This document shows positions 28,201-41,000 of a stretch of 64,000 nucleotides of DNA, one piece after another. How positions within the stretch are numbered: position 1 is the stretch's first letter; every line of letters begins with the position of its first letter. Source of the stretch: Plecoglossus altivelis. Its lineage: Eukaryota; Chordata; Actinopteri; Osmeriformes; Plecoglossidae. Position numbers and translations under genes: made by a program. Where the stretch lies: positions 11,869,690 to 11,933,689 of the forward strand of contig BROE01000013.1 in the NCBI GenBank assembly GCA_036571765.1. Reading direction: 5' to 3'. The notes beneath the pieces were generated by a model. The model worked only from the letters and a program-made list of their open reading frames with translations, had not been told where the DNA came from and did not search any database.

Positions 28201-31200
28201 CAGGTTCATCTGAGTAAAGTTACACCCGAGATAAAGCGGTGTTAACAGTTCTCTTTATCTGCACGCCAAGGCACTGTATCGATTACTCTGATCAAAGAAT
28301 CCATAATAATCCATTCTACGGACTCTGTGAGCTATTTATGAATACATCTCCATGAGCATCTTTCTCCTGTTTGATTAAAATATACCCGGCAAATTTGGAG
28401 AACTGGATTTAGGGGGATTTGGTACTGTACCATAATGATGACACATTTGATATGTGTTTGAAGATTTTTAATGTTCAAATTAGGTTCCCTTTGATTTTCA
28501 GTCCAGTTTTGTAGTTCAATTCAACTTCCCTCTCGTTTTACGCTCTGGATAGACAGACAGGCACAAGCACAGCCAATGTCTTCAGTATTCTAGTCTTTTG
28601 TCTCGGTAGTCCCTATTTCTGCGAAGAATGTCACAATATGGCTTTGATGACCCTATAAAGTTGGAGGATGTTACGGTTGCCAGAAATGTAACTTACACTA
28701 TGAATGGTTGTGAAATATATGTCTAAAGAAAAGAAAGACAGGGGATACGCCATCGTTGTGTACTTGTCATAATATTTCGGCACCTATGTGTTTTGAAGAT
28801 ACTACTATAGTGTGTATCACTGAAATGTTGATAAGAGTTAAAAGAGTTTGATGCTATATCTGTGCTCCCTTCAGACCTCCGTCAAATGAAAAAGTGCTGA
28901 TGGTCTTAAACAGGTAGCAGGAATTCTTTAAGAGGCTTAAGAGACATCTGAGACTACACACGGCCTAGTTATTGCATAAATAAGAAACACTGCAAGTTAT
29001 AGAAGGGAGGGAGTGACAAAGTAAAAAAAAGAGAAACTCAAACGTAATTGCCTGGGCAGAGTTACACAAGTTCATTACTACAGGAATGCCTCTGCTCACA
29101 AAAACAGTGTTCTGCCCGATGGTCTCTAGGGAGAAAAAGGGAAAAAAGAAAGAATGAAAGAAAAGAAAGATAAAATGGATGGGCGGTTATCCCTTACTAA
29201 AAAAAGAGATGATGAGAATAGGGAGAAAAAGATACCAAGAAGAAAACTGGGACCTACAGCAAGCTGGTAAAAAGATGGGCTCAGATTTTGGAGTCGACCA
29301 TAATTGCACAAGACAACCTGAAAATCTCCAAGTTAAAATGATTGATCAAGGAGGAGTTCACCCAAGAAGAGGAGAGTGGTAGAAAATGTCATACTGTTTA
29401 AGGTAGACTGAGGACATAAGATACAATATGTAATATTCAATTGTTAGTGACAAGTAGTGACTGGTTCTAATTCTAGTTTGCCGGAGTTCATTAGACTTGT
29501 TATCATCAAAATGAGGAATGAATGGTCACTATTTTTTGGTTCATAAACAAAGTCTGCCATTGTGAATGGCAACACAATAGTTCTGCCTGTCAGCACCTCA
29601 ACTAATGATTTCCTAATAGGGTTTTTAAAGTCTTGGTACAAACGAATAACTGTACTTGACTGCATTCTAATGGCTGTGGAATCTCTACATATCTATTTCA
29701 AATATTATGAATGTTTATTTACAGATGTTAGTGACTGATTGATTCAATATGATAACACGTTTGCAATTTAAATTATATCCTTGTGTTTTCCAACCACTGT
29801 GTAGCACCATGTTAAAAGTCAATTTAGGATTATATGTAAAGCAATGTATGGCTATGTCTTTACACATAATAAGACCATTCAGGTCATAACACACTTGCAA
29901 ATGTATCTGAAAGAATGTAACTTCAGTATAAATATTTCCTTGCCTTAATTGGATTATTCAATCTGCTAAATCAGTTTAGAATTACATGTTAAATCTCTTC
30001 CCCATTGGAAGACTTATCAATATTAGCATCTCCAGCACAGTGTCCAGCACAGTGTCCCACCATGAGCAGCATAAGGACTCTTTGTGTCCATATTTACAAC
30101 TAACTTCCCGCCAAACTATCAAGTTGCGGGCAGTTATTAAACACTCATGACAGGATTTTCTTCGTGCACCAAGATTTGGTTCCCATGATGATCGTGCATA
30201 TGTGCGTCTGAGTGTGCGTGTATAAGCCGGTCTTGTTATTAAGGTCACTGACTCGGCGTGATTGGAATCTATGAATCACACCTCTCTCTTTGAGCCATCT
30301 TCCAATTTTCCCGCCACCCAACCACAGCTCTGACTCTGCCATCTTGGGTATCACTTACAAGTGGGACGTCTAGACATTTTGCCCTTTCACAAAGGTATCA
30401 TCTTCATGCAGTGGGACAAGCTTTTGGGGTTTTGTCTGTCATGTCTACCCCAGAGGACTGGCACAGATGAACTGGTTAACCTTTCTGATACCTTTCATTA
30501 CATCACTTGGTTCACCGAGGTTGTCTACTACATTTCAGAGTTTGTGTCCATGTTTGTCCATTCAGCAGCATCTTAATACGCAAGTCAGTGAGGCTGATTT
30601 CATTTGAAACCTTTGTTATCTAGGTCAGGGTGGGTCTTACTCAAATGTTATCATCTGTCTTGGTAATTTGAGTCGTACTGTGGTCCTAAACACAAATCAA
30701 ACAACTTCCAAACGAGAGATTACATCTCTTATAGATAAGCTGCCCAGCACAAGCGTTTGAATGTATGAAACCGTAAACTCGTAATATGATCTGCGTAAAA
30801 CCTTACAAAAGTGTCATAATCTTGGATATGCCACCATGCAGCAGTTGGCTTAGGAGGCCCCTTTAATATGCTCATCACCATGACTTGTCAGGTCCTATTT
30901 CATAATAAGGATACTTAACCCTCTCTCTGTCTAGCAGACATGGGGTATTAAGTGGATCAAGTAGCGTTAATCTGGCCCTTACTGTCTGTCTACCTCGTCT
31001 GCTGGCTGTAATGAGAATGGACTCCCAGGAATAGAGGGCATTTGAAAGCCAGGCGACGTCCCCTCTGGGTGATTCAAGGGTATAGTGAGTACACTTATAG
31101 TAGAGAGTGCTTACTCAGGACAAAGATCAAGGCAGAAGGTTCTGGGAGGTGTGATATCTAGGAACTGTGGAGAAGACATCCTGAACTGTACCTCCTAAAT

Positions 31201-34200
31201 GACAGCAGTTAGTCATGGTACATCTTCAAAGAATCTACAGGACCGCTGTGTGTTTGGAGGTTAATGACATTATTTACTAATTCTACTCACTAAGCTTGTG
31301 GTAGATAGGGCTCTGTCCATGTGTTGTATTGTCAATAAATATGTCACAGAGTAGACATAATTATGCCACATTTCCAAATCTCAAATGTTCACTACTGTGT
31401 ATAAAACCTAAACCATGTTTAGCTCCAAGTGTGGGAGTCATGAGAGGATTACCAGGAGCTGATGGCCCTTTGCTCAGATGTTTTTTTCCTTGGCTTAGCC
31501 ACGGAGCTGTTGACCTTAGCAGCAGTGACCACGTCATGGATCACCCACACAAACATGACATCACATTGTTTCACGAGAGTGTCTGGTCCAAGGGTTTCCA
31601 CATGCACTTTAACGTCTAAATTAGGTTCAAGAATGTCCAAGGACACGGTTCATAAACAGTGATTGAACTCCAGATTTAACTACCTCAAGGACAAGGTTAT
31701 CTTTGAAAGAATTATCTGTTTTCAAGACAATCCATATTTAATTTTTTTCAAAATAACTTTGTCCATTTTTTAAAGATGCTTACACTAAGGCATGACGTGA
31801 CATCTCAAATATGTCCCAGTGCAGTACTCATACCAAGCTGATAGTACAGAATATTGTGCAATACTCACTCAGGTGGACAAACACAACCAGGTACACATGG
31901 CTCATGTGCTGAGCAGGTGAGGTTAAGGAGGAAGGATTCGCAGGTTTGTTCACAAGCCAGGCGCCTGTCCATTCCCTCAGAGCAGTCCAGATGCATCTGA
32001 CCTACTGGGCATAGCTTGTCTGAAACAATGAATATAGTTTCAAAAACAAAGACATAGGAATTATATTCAAGTATAAGAGAAACTTTGTCAACTTTGGTAC
32101 AATTTCTATTTCTTCAAAATACAAATCAATGCTCAGAAAGACACACTGAGGTAGAGAATGAGAAACACCCTCCCTAATGTATTGTTTGGAAAGAAGTATG
32201 TACAAACTTTGAGGGAGACATATTTTTCAATAATGCTAAATGTAATGTAAAATGATTGTGAATTGAACATACCGCTCTCAGAGCTTTGCAAAATAAGCTT
32301 GCCATCCTGACACACCCTGAGGTGAAAAAGAGAGCAGTTAGGGTTACACTGCTATAACAGGGCAAGAAGCCTGGAATTGTGGTCTATTTGGCGTTGGAAA
32401 TGAGGAAGAGAATCTTACTGTACACCTGCTGACGTCATGATCACGTCACCTGGTGCATAGTCTGCCCCCAAGAAACTGCAGGGACACTCGTTCCTAAGGA
32501 AGCCATACACACACACAGACACGCGCACATATTTAACAGACACAAAACACATGCATACACAAGCATACATATACAAACCCTGAATGTATTGCATTATGAT
32601 GAACACTTGCCTATTCAAACAGCTATGTGTATTTAAATGACTGTCAAATACCGCTTGTACGTCTTTAAACTGTCATTTCTTTCCTGATTATGTTGAATTT
32701 GAGAAACATACTGTAAATTCCTAACCCCGTTACATCAGCACTTAACATGAATCATTGCCATTATAAAAGTCTGAGGTAAAATGGCCGCGGACTCAATCGA
32801 GTTGTGCTAAACTTTGTTTAACGGAGGCTAAAAGCCTTTGTAACATATAGGCCAGTGCAACACATCAGGCTCTGTATTACAAATTCTTTCTCACTGGTTA
32901 TCAGATATCTGTGTCTTCCACAGCTTGAGTGGGGAATGAATGGGGGGGTTTCACAGAAAATTCCTTGATGTAACTCTAGTACATGGTAAGTAAGTCACAG
33001 AGCTACAGAAGATGTAAAAAGCTAGGGACATTTAAGGGGAATTAAGCTGCATGTCTCCCTGAGCAGAGAGTGTTGAAAAGGGAGTGTAATTGTTAAGGTC
33101 GGAAGGGGTCTGTCATGTCTATCGGACGGCTTCAACAACTTCCACTTAAAAGTCTGACCCTAAACTTCAGCTGAAATACAAATATCACTTTGAAGGGATT
33201 TGTTTTGCCTGCACTTCCTTAACCAGTTGCGATAAGCTTGACAGTTAACAAGCCAATTTGCCGGGAAATGTGTGCTGCCTAGTAGTTTAGAACGGAGTCT
33301 GCCCGAGTCCATATTTTCAAGATACAATTGTCATAATTAATAATCACCACTACTGCACCATTTGAAATAACATGGAAAATGGAATCAAGTGATTTCTTGG
33401 TCACATGCTTTCCTTTGCTAATGAGGTCATCAATAAGCATAAATGACAGCTGCAACAACAACACATGTAATGTGCAGCTTAGGAAGGCTTTCATTAGAAA
33501 ATATATGCTGTTTCATCATAATTTTTATGAACATAACAACTGTAAATTTGGAATTGTTGTTGGGTGTGCTGACCCCTTGCAGTCTTACTTACCTGGGTAC
33601 ACAGGTGTGTGTGCGAGTACTGTAAAAAGTTCCCTCTGGACAGACACAGCCCTCCTCACACTCCTGACCACAGTGCTGTGGCATGGCCAGGGCAGAGCAG
33701 CGGCGCTGGCACGATGACACACAGGTCCCATACTCCATAGTCTCAGGACACTGGATGGCTACAGAGAAGAGGGGAAGTATGTTACAGTAATATTGTGAGC
33801 AGACAACTGTTCTCTTTATTTTCAACTGGACAAACATTTATCATTCCATTCTTTTAGGGCTGATATTAAGTACCTCAGAACATATACTTGACAGGTAACA
33901 TTTCCCCAATCAAGTCCTGCAAACAATCAATTGAAGGCAATACACCAAAAACAACATAACAAACACTCACCGCAATCAGGCACGTGTGCTCGGAACCTCA
34001 CAATAATGTGGTACTTGCGGCAGTGGCGTGCATAGTGGGCCAGAGCAGAGCACAGACAGGGCGCGCCACACTTGCATGTGTCAGCCCGGCACTGACGGTG
34101 GAACGGTGTGGGGCTGAGGTATTCATGGCACTTAGCAAACAGCTCCTGGTTCAGCACATCGCACATCTCTGTGGCGTAGGATGCTAGGTGGGTGGGGGTG

Positions 34201-34965
34201 GGGGTTAGACAGGAATCAATATGGAGAGGGATAATAGTGTAGGTTCTGTTGGAAGCATTATGGGGCCTCACCTGTTTGCTGGTGCGTGTCACACGGATCG
34301 AGCTGGGACAGGCTGTGGACAGGAGCACAGGCTGATGACACCCTCCAGGCATTCCCAAACAGTAGCGGGGTGCTTTCTATCATCCCTGATGGAGACCTGA
34401 GGACAGGGACAAACCGGTGAGTAGCGTCCAGAGCAGGACCTGTCAGGGGCATCTTAGAGAACAGAACAAAGGTTTATTATTTTACTGGGGGGATTTGATG
34501 GCATCATTCCTCATATAAAATGGGGAACAGGATTGTTCCTTGGTGCTTTAAAGACAGGTGTGTGAGGAATACAAAAAGCAAACTTATGTTTTTCAGTGAG
34601 TCATTTTCATTTGCTAGTTGAAAAAGTTTAATTGATTGACATTTACAGAGGACACAAAACACCCATCCTCTCCTTCACGATTTCAGTTACTGGGCTGTGA
34701 TTCCATTAAGGAAACATTTTAGATGAATCTGACATGGCCACAGCCATCTCAGGGCCACAGCCATCTCACTTGGGCACTCATCTGTCCCTCTAAGAGAGGC
34801 GATTAAGGAGGTAACCTTTTGATGCCAACCGCCTGGTCAGGGTCCATTACAGAGAGAGAGTGAAAGAGAAAGAAGAGGCAGGGAGGGAGGGAGAAGAGAG
34901 AGGGAGAGTGAGCGAAAGAAGGAGAGAGAGAGGGAGGGAAAGGGAGAAGGGAGAGAAAGAAGGAA

Positions 34966-35020
<55 letters not shown>

Positions 35021-38000
35021 GCACTTCTCTCTGGATCTCCTTGGCTCTGAAACGAGAGTATCCCCTCTCTCCATGACCAACCCCTCTTTTTTGTCACACA
35101 CACCCCTCTCAAAACACTCACAACCGCTCTTTCTGTCTCTCAACCTCTTTTCCCCTCGTAGCAGAGTGGCACAAAGAGTCTGGCGCCAATCTAAGAGAGC
35201 ACCACCCGCCACGATGGGGTCAGGGGGTCTGGAGATAGGCCGGACACACTTACAGAAAGTCATCCTGAATGTTGCCATTGAAAGTGCCACACAGGCCGAC
35301 CGTGTCTTCCTTCCACAGCTCATCCACCTGCAGGTAGAGGCGAAACTCGTGCCAGCCGTACTGAAGTCGCAACCCGGGGGATGTCCTCACCTGCAGGAAC
35401 ATGGAGGACAGCTCCTGGATGTGGAACACCTCTGGGGAGGGCAGGAGGTATGGGAGGGGTGGAAGGAGTGTTGAAAATATACTTCAGGATTATTTTCTCA
35501 TGTTTTCACAAAGTATTGAGTGTATACTAACTGGAGTATATATTTCCCTTGTTACCCTTTTCTAATATTTGTTGAAATAAGTCAAGACGTCACCGACCAA
35601 ATGAGCGAGGATATGAGATGTCTGACCTTAATAATACAATTTTCACTGAGCACAACATTATTTACCCTACATGGAAAAAGTCACCAAGAGCCAGAACAGG
35701 GGCAATACAATATGGCATAATGAATTTAGAACTGTTAAATGTTGCTATCTAAAAGAAACAACTTTCATTTAATACATCTCCGGTCCAGTCGCCCCAACAT
35801 CTAAACATACACGAGTTCCCATCAACAATGCCAGCCCCCCCACCTCAACCCTCACCCCCTTCACCCCCAAGGCGCATTTCTCATGTGAGGTTACCATCTG
35901 AATAGGGCAGTGAGATGCGGTACTGGCCCGCCATGAAGACCTCTCCGAGGTGGCTCATTGTGATCTCTGTTCTCGGATCCTCATCAATGATCAGGCTAAC
36001 GGACTGGATGCAGGCTCCGTCCAAATTCTGCAATTGAGACAAGATGGCTCGATAAAGAGCACCGCCATTTCTCCTAATAGTGGCAATTTAGATGCAGTGG
36101 ATGAATAGGAGAGAAAACATATCAAGAGAAAGGGGTGAGGGGGGTCAGGGAGGAAATCTATACAGGACAATTGTCTCTTTAGAGAGATACCCACTTTGTC
36201 AATGGCTAGATGAGGTACTTAATCAGTTTGCAATACATTCCCTGCAAATTCCCAGAAAATCTCAGGTTGACAGATGGTTTGGGCAGTCTATCTGCATTGC
36301 AAGTTTCTTAAGATAGGGAGGTGGGGAAGGGGTTGACAGTAAGTGATATGCTCCTATGAATCGTGTCTTTCATACAGCTGAGAAGTCGAGGCCCCCCCCC
36401 CCCCCAAGCCCCCACCCCATAAGACCCTTCACTTCATCCCCTTCGTTCACAATCCAGTTTTCACACAGCCCACTCTATATCCCGCCACCTCCGCCTCCTC
36501 CTCCCTTCATCTCTCCTAACTACAAAGCGGTCCAGGACTCTGTCACTCAAGACTCAGATAAGATAATCCAAGGGAATTGCAGCATTTGGATTGGTCAAGG
36601 GCTGGGAGGGGGCCTCCTGACTTGACTAGAATGCTGTGTGACATCTTATACAGGGGCCCCACTTGCTGCATGTTGAGTAGTGGCATCAGCAGCTGGGGGG
36701 TGCTGCTGGGAAATTGGAGGCTTTGAGGAAGAGATGCTCTCAGTCTTTTGTTGCCTCTCATGTTTTATCTGTCAGGGCATTAGATGGTTTGATCACGACA
36801 CACAACACGTCGCAGACGGGCTTTCATCTGTGCTCCCTCCCAGCCATCAGGTTTCAGAGCAAAATGTTAGAACCAAACTCCAGTTTCTGCATGATAATAC
36901 GAACTGGAGAAGGTAAAAATGCTTCCTATCAGTAAAGCGATTACTGTGTAAACTGCTGTTCTATTTTAAAGAGACAGAGCAGGAGTTTGCCAACATAGCT
37001 GATGGAAAGCAAATAGGATTTTAGTTATTTATATTGTTTAAAAATGATTCATTTATCCTCATCATGAACAAAGCAACTACATAAGATTATAAAGACAATT
37101 GTGTTTATTTAAGCATGCTACCAAACAAATCAGTGTGGAATCGTATCACCGTGTTGTAATATAGTTGAGCAAGATGCTGAAAGATATCCAAAAAATACTC
37201 ACAGGTCCACAAGGTGCATTCTGTATGGTGACAGTGAACTTCCCTGAGTTACGACTCTTTGCCAGGACATACTGGCACGATGCTGGGAAGCTGTATGTCC
37301 GACCATCGAAGGACTGGAAGTACATATCTCCAGTAACAGAGCACTCTCCTGTAAGGGGTGGGGTCAGACATTTGTAAAAAGTATAACATCAGTTACTGAA
37401 AACCAGTAGTGTTTCTTGACAATGTCTGGCTCAAAACGTACAGTAACCTTACTCTGAAATTAATTACAGAATGTTAATATTGATGCAAACAATATTTATA
37501 ACTCCATTGAAACATTTTCAACACCTCGTGATATAAAATCCACACGAAAAAATGTGTGGATTGTCATGTTGGTAATGTAAAGAAGTGAACCTGGGCAGCT
37601 GTGGTCGGTGCAGTTCCACACTCCCCCTATGCATGTGCTGAAAGGCAGAGAAAGGGGGGAAGTGACCAGGTGGCTCTGGGAACATAAAAGCCTGTACTAA
37701 TAATCTAGGATCACTGACAGAAATGGGACTGAGGGCAGAAGGCAGCCCTCAATTCAGCCCGGATGTAACATGGCTGAGATTAAATGAAGGATTGCAAATT
37801 TCCTGGGGAACACATATGCTGTATGGGTAGAGCAGCAAAGAGTTGCCACAAACATATGAAATTTAAAACGTGAATTCACATTTGGATAGAGCATCATATG
37901 TATCACAATATATACTCCTCTACCATAAAGTGTTCTTGATTTGGTTTTGAGAAAACAATATTTTGTACATGGTCTCACCAGCTGTTGCATTCCTCCTGAA

Positions 38001-41000
38001 CAGTCTGTCCAGATGGGTAGACCATGCCGTGGTACTCGCAGGGGCAGTCTGAGGGCTTTACACAGCTCCCCTCCTCATAGATCAGATCTGTGAGAAGACA
38101 CAAGAGGTTATTAAACATTCACTGATCCCATGTACTCAGAGATTACTAAAAGATTACTAATCATATATACATTTTCCACAGTTGAAACTATAGTAATGGA
38201 GATCTTGGGATGAAGGGGGCACCAAATCCAATAGAATAGAATATGACACTGATATAAGATTAGCAACAAAATCCACAGATATCTAAAAGGTGGACATTTA
38301 GTTCGGGAGAACGGCTATCAAGAAGGAAACAAGTTCCATGTTTTACCATCAGGACAGTAACAGCCATCCAGACATGGCAGTTTGCTGTCGATACACATCC
38401 GGTCCATGTTACAGGAGACAGGGCAGCAAGTGATGCACTCCTTGTACTGCAGCTCAGGAGAACACTGTACCGCTGATGAAAACACACAGACAGGAAGTAA
38501 CTTAATCGGGGAATGTACTGATACAGGTTACTGCAGTCATTAAGGGCATGGGCAAAACGTAGCACATGATGTACAAACTTAGCCACTTAAGCAGTCCATC
38601 TGGCAACTGCACATAACCAGTGGGTCAACGAGCCAGTTAAGGCCAGACTGCTGTAATATTAACATTTATATGTCCACGTACCATACAAATCATGTTCATT
38701 GGCACATATTTAGATTTCTGTCTGACCTAAAATAGTTACATCTATCATAATAAATTAAGGAAGTGGCAAAGAGATTTCGTACCACACTGTGGTATGTGTA
38801 CCCGCCAATCGTGCAGTGGGTGGTCAGCATGGGCACAGGCGCGGGCATACTCAGTAAACACCTGGCACACCACATCCCCATTGGGACCCGACCTTCAAAG
38901 GAGAGTAACAAACAACAGCTCATTCGTTTGAGCCAGATAGATGTGTATTTAGAAGGGCTGTTTAAACTAACTACTACACTAAAACTATACCAGGCAAGGT
39001 TCAATGATTTAACTGAACCATTTGATTAGAACATAAATGATGCATTTCCAATTAACATCTTTAAAAATATTAGTTCATATCTTATTTACCTATCATGCAA
39101 TTTTACATGTTATCTTTTAAACCTAATCTACTATAAGCAAGACGCGATCATAATATGCAGCATGCACTGTTAGCCGTAGAACTTACTGGCAGAGGTCATT
39201 GGAGCAGCTGGACATGAAAGACATCGGACTGACAAACTCATGGCAGGTCTTGAAAGGCTCCTCCAGCAACATGGCACACACCTCCTCTACTTTCTATGAC
39301 AATAAAAGAGAAACAAAACCATCTGTCTGTGCTTTCAATCCTTAGTCTATCCTATATGATGACAAACACAGTGTTTGAAGGGAGGGGAGTCTGCAGTCCT
39401 ACACCCTCAGTCAGAGGTACAGAGAAAAAAGGTCAGGGCTTCCTCTGTTACCCTGCCTATTGTAACCCACTACAAATACCCACCATCCAGCTTGGATATC
39501 CAGTAAGACTTCAAACCTCAAACACTGGACAAAACAACTCTCAAACATCAATAAAACCTGCACTTTTGCCTGACCACCTTATCATATTCTTAGTAAAGTA
39601 GAAACCTATGTCAATGTAGTAAAGGGCCAGATAGTAAAGACGTTCATTTGGGAGAAGGGTTTTTAATGGGCTGCAGGTAGAGCCTAGGAACGGTGCTGTA
39701 CCAGCATGGTGTGGGAATCCTGTGAAGCGCAGGGTGAGAGAAACATGGAGGGCACCAGGGCACACCTGCCCTTCTGAGGCTCCTCCTCCACCCAGCTGTT
39801 CCCAAACATGGCCAGGTCCTGAGTCAGCACATCTGGGAAGAGACACAGAAAGAGAGACATGACTACCACCATTCCAACGTAAATATATCATACGTTTTCA
39901 GTGTTCAGACACTGTTTTCTTGACTTGAAAACTGTGTTCAGTCCCAGTTATAGACTCTGAATCCAGATGTCCCCCAATGTCATTTCTGGTAGATACATGA
40001 CACTCAGTAACAGACTACTGCAGAAAATGGTGAACATGGATCATGCCTTTCAAAAAAGGGTGAAATCACCAATTTGCAACCTGTCTCCAAAGTATCTGAG
40101 CTTCTACTTACCGTAGCTAGTTTTAAGGTCATCTTGAACATCAGCGTTGAAGTTGCCACACATGCCACAAGTTCTGCCCACATACTCTGGGCTGAGCTTG
40201 ATGTAGACAGAGCCGTTGTGACCATCCCAAGCCAAGGTAAAGCCCTGCTGTTGGGTAACAAGGACGTACTGGGAGATGTGCTCCAGCTCAATGTCGTGGA
40301 TGTGGAATGGGAGCTGGAGCCTGAATGAAGGTTGATTCGGTACATTAAATAAAAGAATAACCAAAGTAGAACCAAAATACATGTACAGTGTATGGCATGG
40401 ATGGTAGTTTTGTCAAGACAAGTTCAATTAGTTTTTCATTCAATATAATCTTTTTCTGTCACGAAAATAATGTGGCATTATGTAGATTTATGTAGATAGA
40501 TCCTAATTGTATACCTTTGGCCTTTGAAGGTCACGTTGGTCCTGTGCAACCTAATCTCGCCTTCCCATGGTAGAAAGAGACTAATGGAGCGAGTGCAGGT
40601 GTATGGAGATGACCGGCAGCCTGGGTCATTGTGAACCTGGAGGGGATCAATCGCTCATAGTCTTTACAGTGAAGAGGCCATATTTTTCAGATCTATCAGA
40701 TGATGAAAATGATGGCTACGGCTATGGCTATCCATTTGGTAAGCATCTCTTTGATTAGCAGACAATTGATATTGCCACTTTGCTTCCTATTCTTGTGTTC
40801 CCATGGAGGGAGCTTTCTCCTTCTCTTTTTGAGGAACAAAGTCAAGGTTTGTTTTGAATCTATTCATTCATTGTGTGTAATTACAGTATTTACTGATAAT
40901 GGACATGGATTTACTCTAATAATAAGATGGCCCAATCTTCAGAGGAGAATTTGACCAGAGGCAAAGAGTGTACTTTGGTGCAACCACTTTCAATACCACT

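Larger units (their letters stand above)
32273..37348 (-). other. otog: otog exons 14-21: second D assembly (VWD2-C8-TIL)
   Basis: Exons: 37348-37203, 36027-35895, 35431-35254, 34396-34272, 34183-33971, 33758-33593, 32493-32419, 32316-32273. VWD2 begins GECSVTGDMYFQSFDGRTYSF and ends VGLCGTFNGNIQDDFL, where Val replaces the first Cys of CGLCG. C8 is FGNAW plus the cysteine-rich exon 34183-33971 (MCDVLNQELFAKCHEYLSP). TIL is in 33758-33593 (CSALAMPQHCGQECEEGCVC). The two small exons carry the following VWC-like segment. Intron 35253-34397 contains a long purine tract. All phases join without a stop. Confidence 0.88.

Noticed and set aside
34847..35474. Long frames on both strands (204 and 158 codons) over the GA tract
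   Set aside because: Arg-Glu and Leu-Ser repeats come from the microsatellite. The true coding part here is otog exon 16 on the minus strand.
36356..36625. A Pro-rich 89-codon plus-strand frame
   Set aside because: Created by the C14 run and C-rich sequence in an otog intron.
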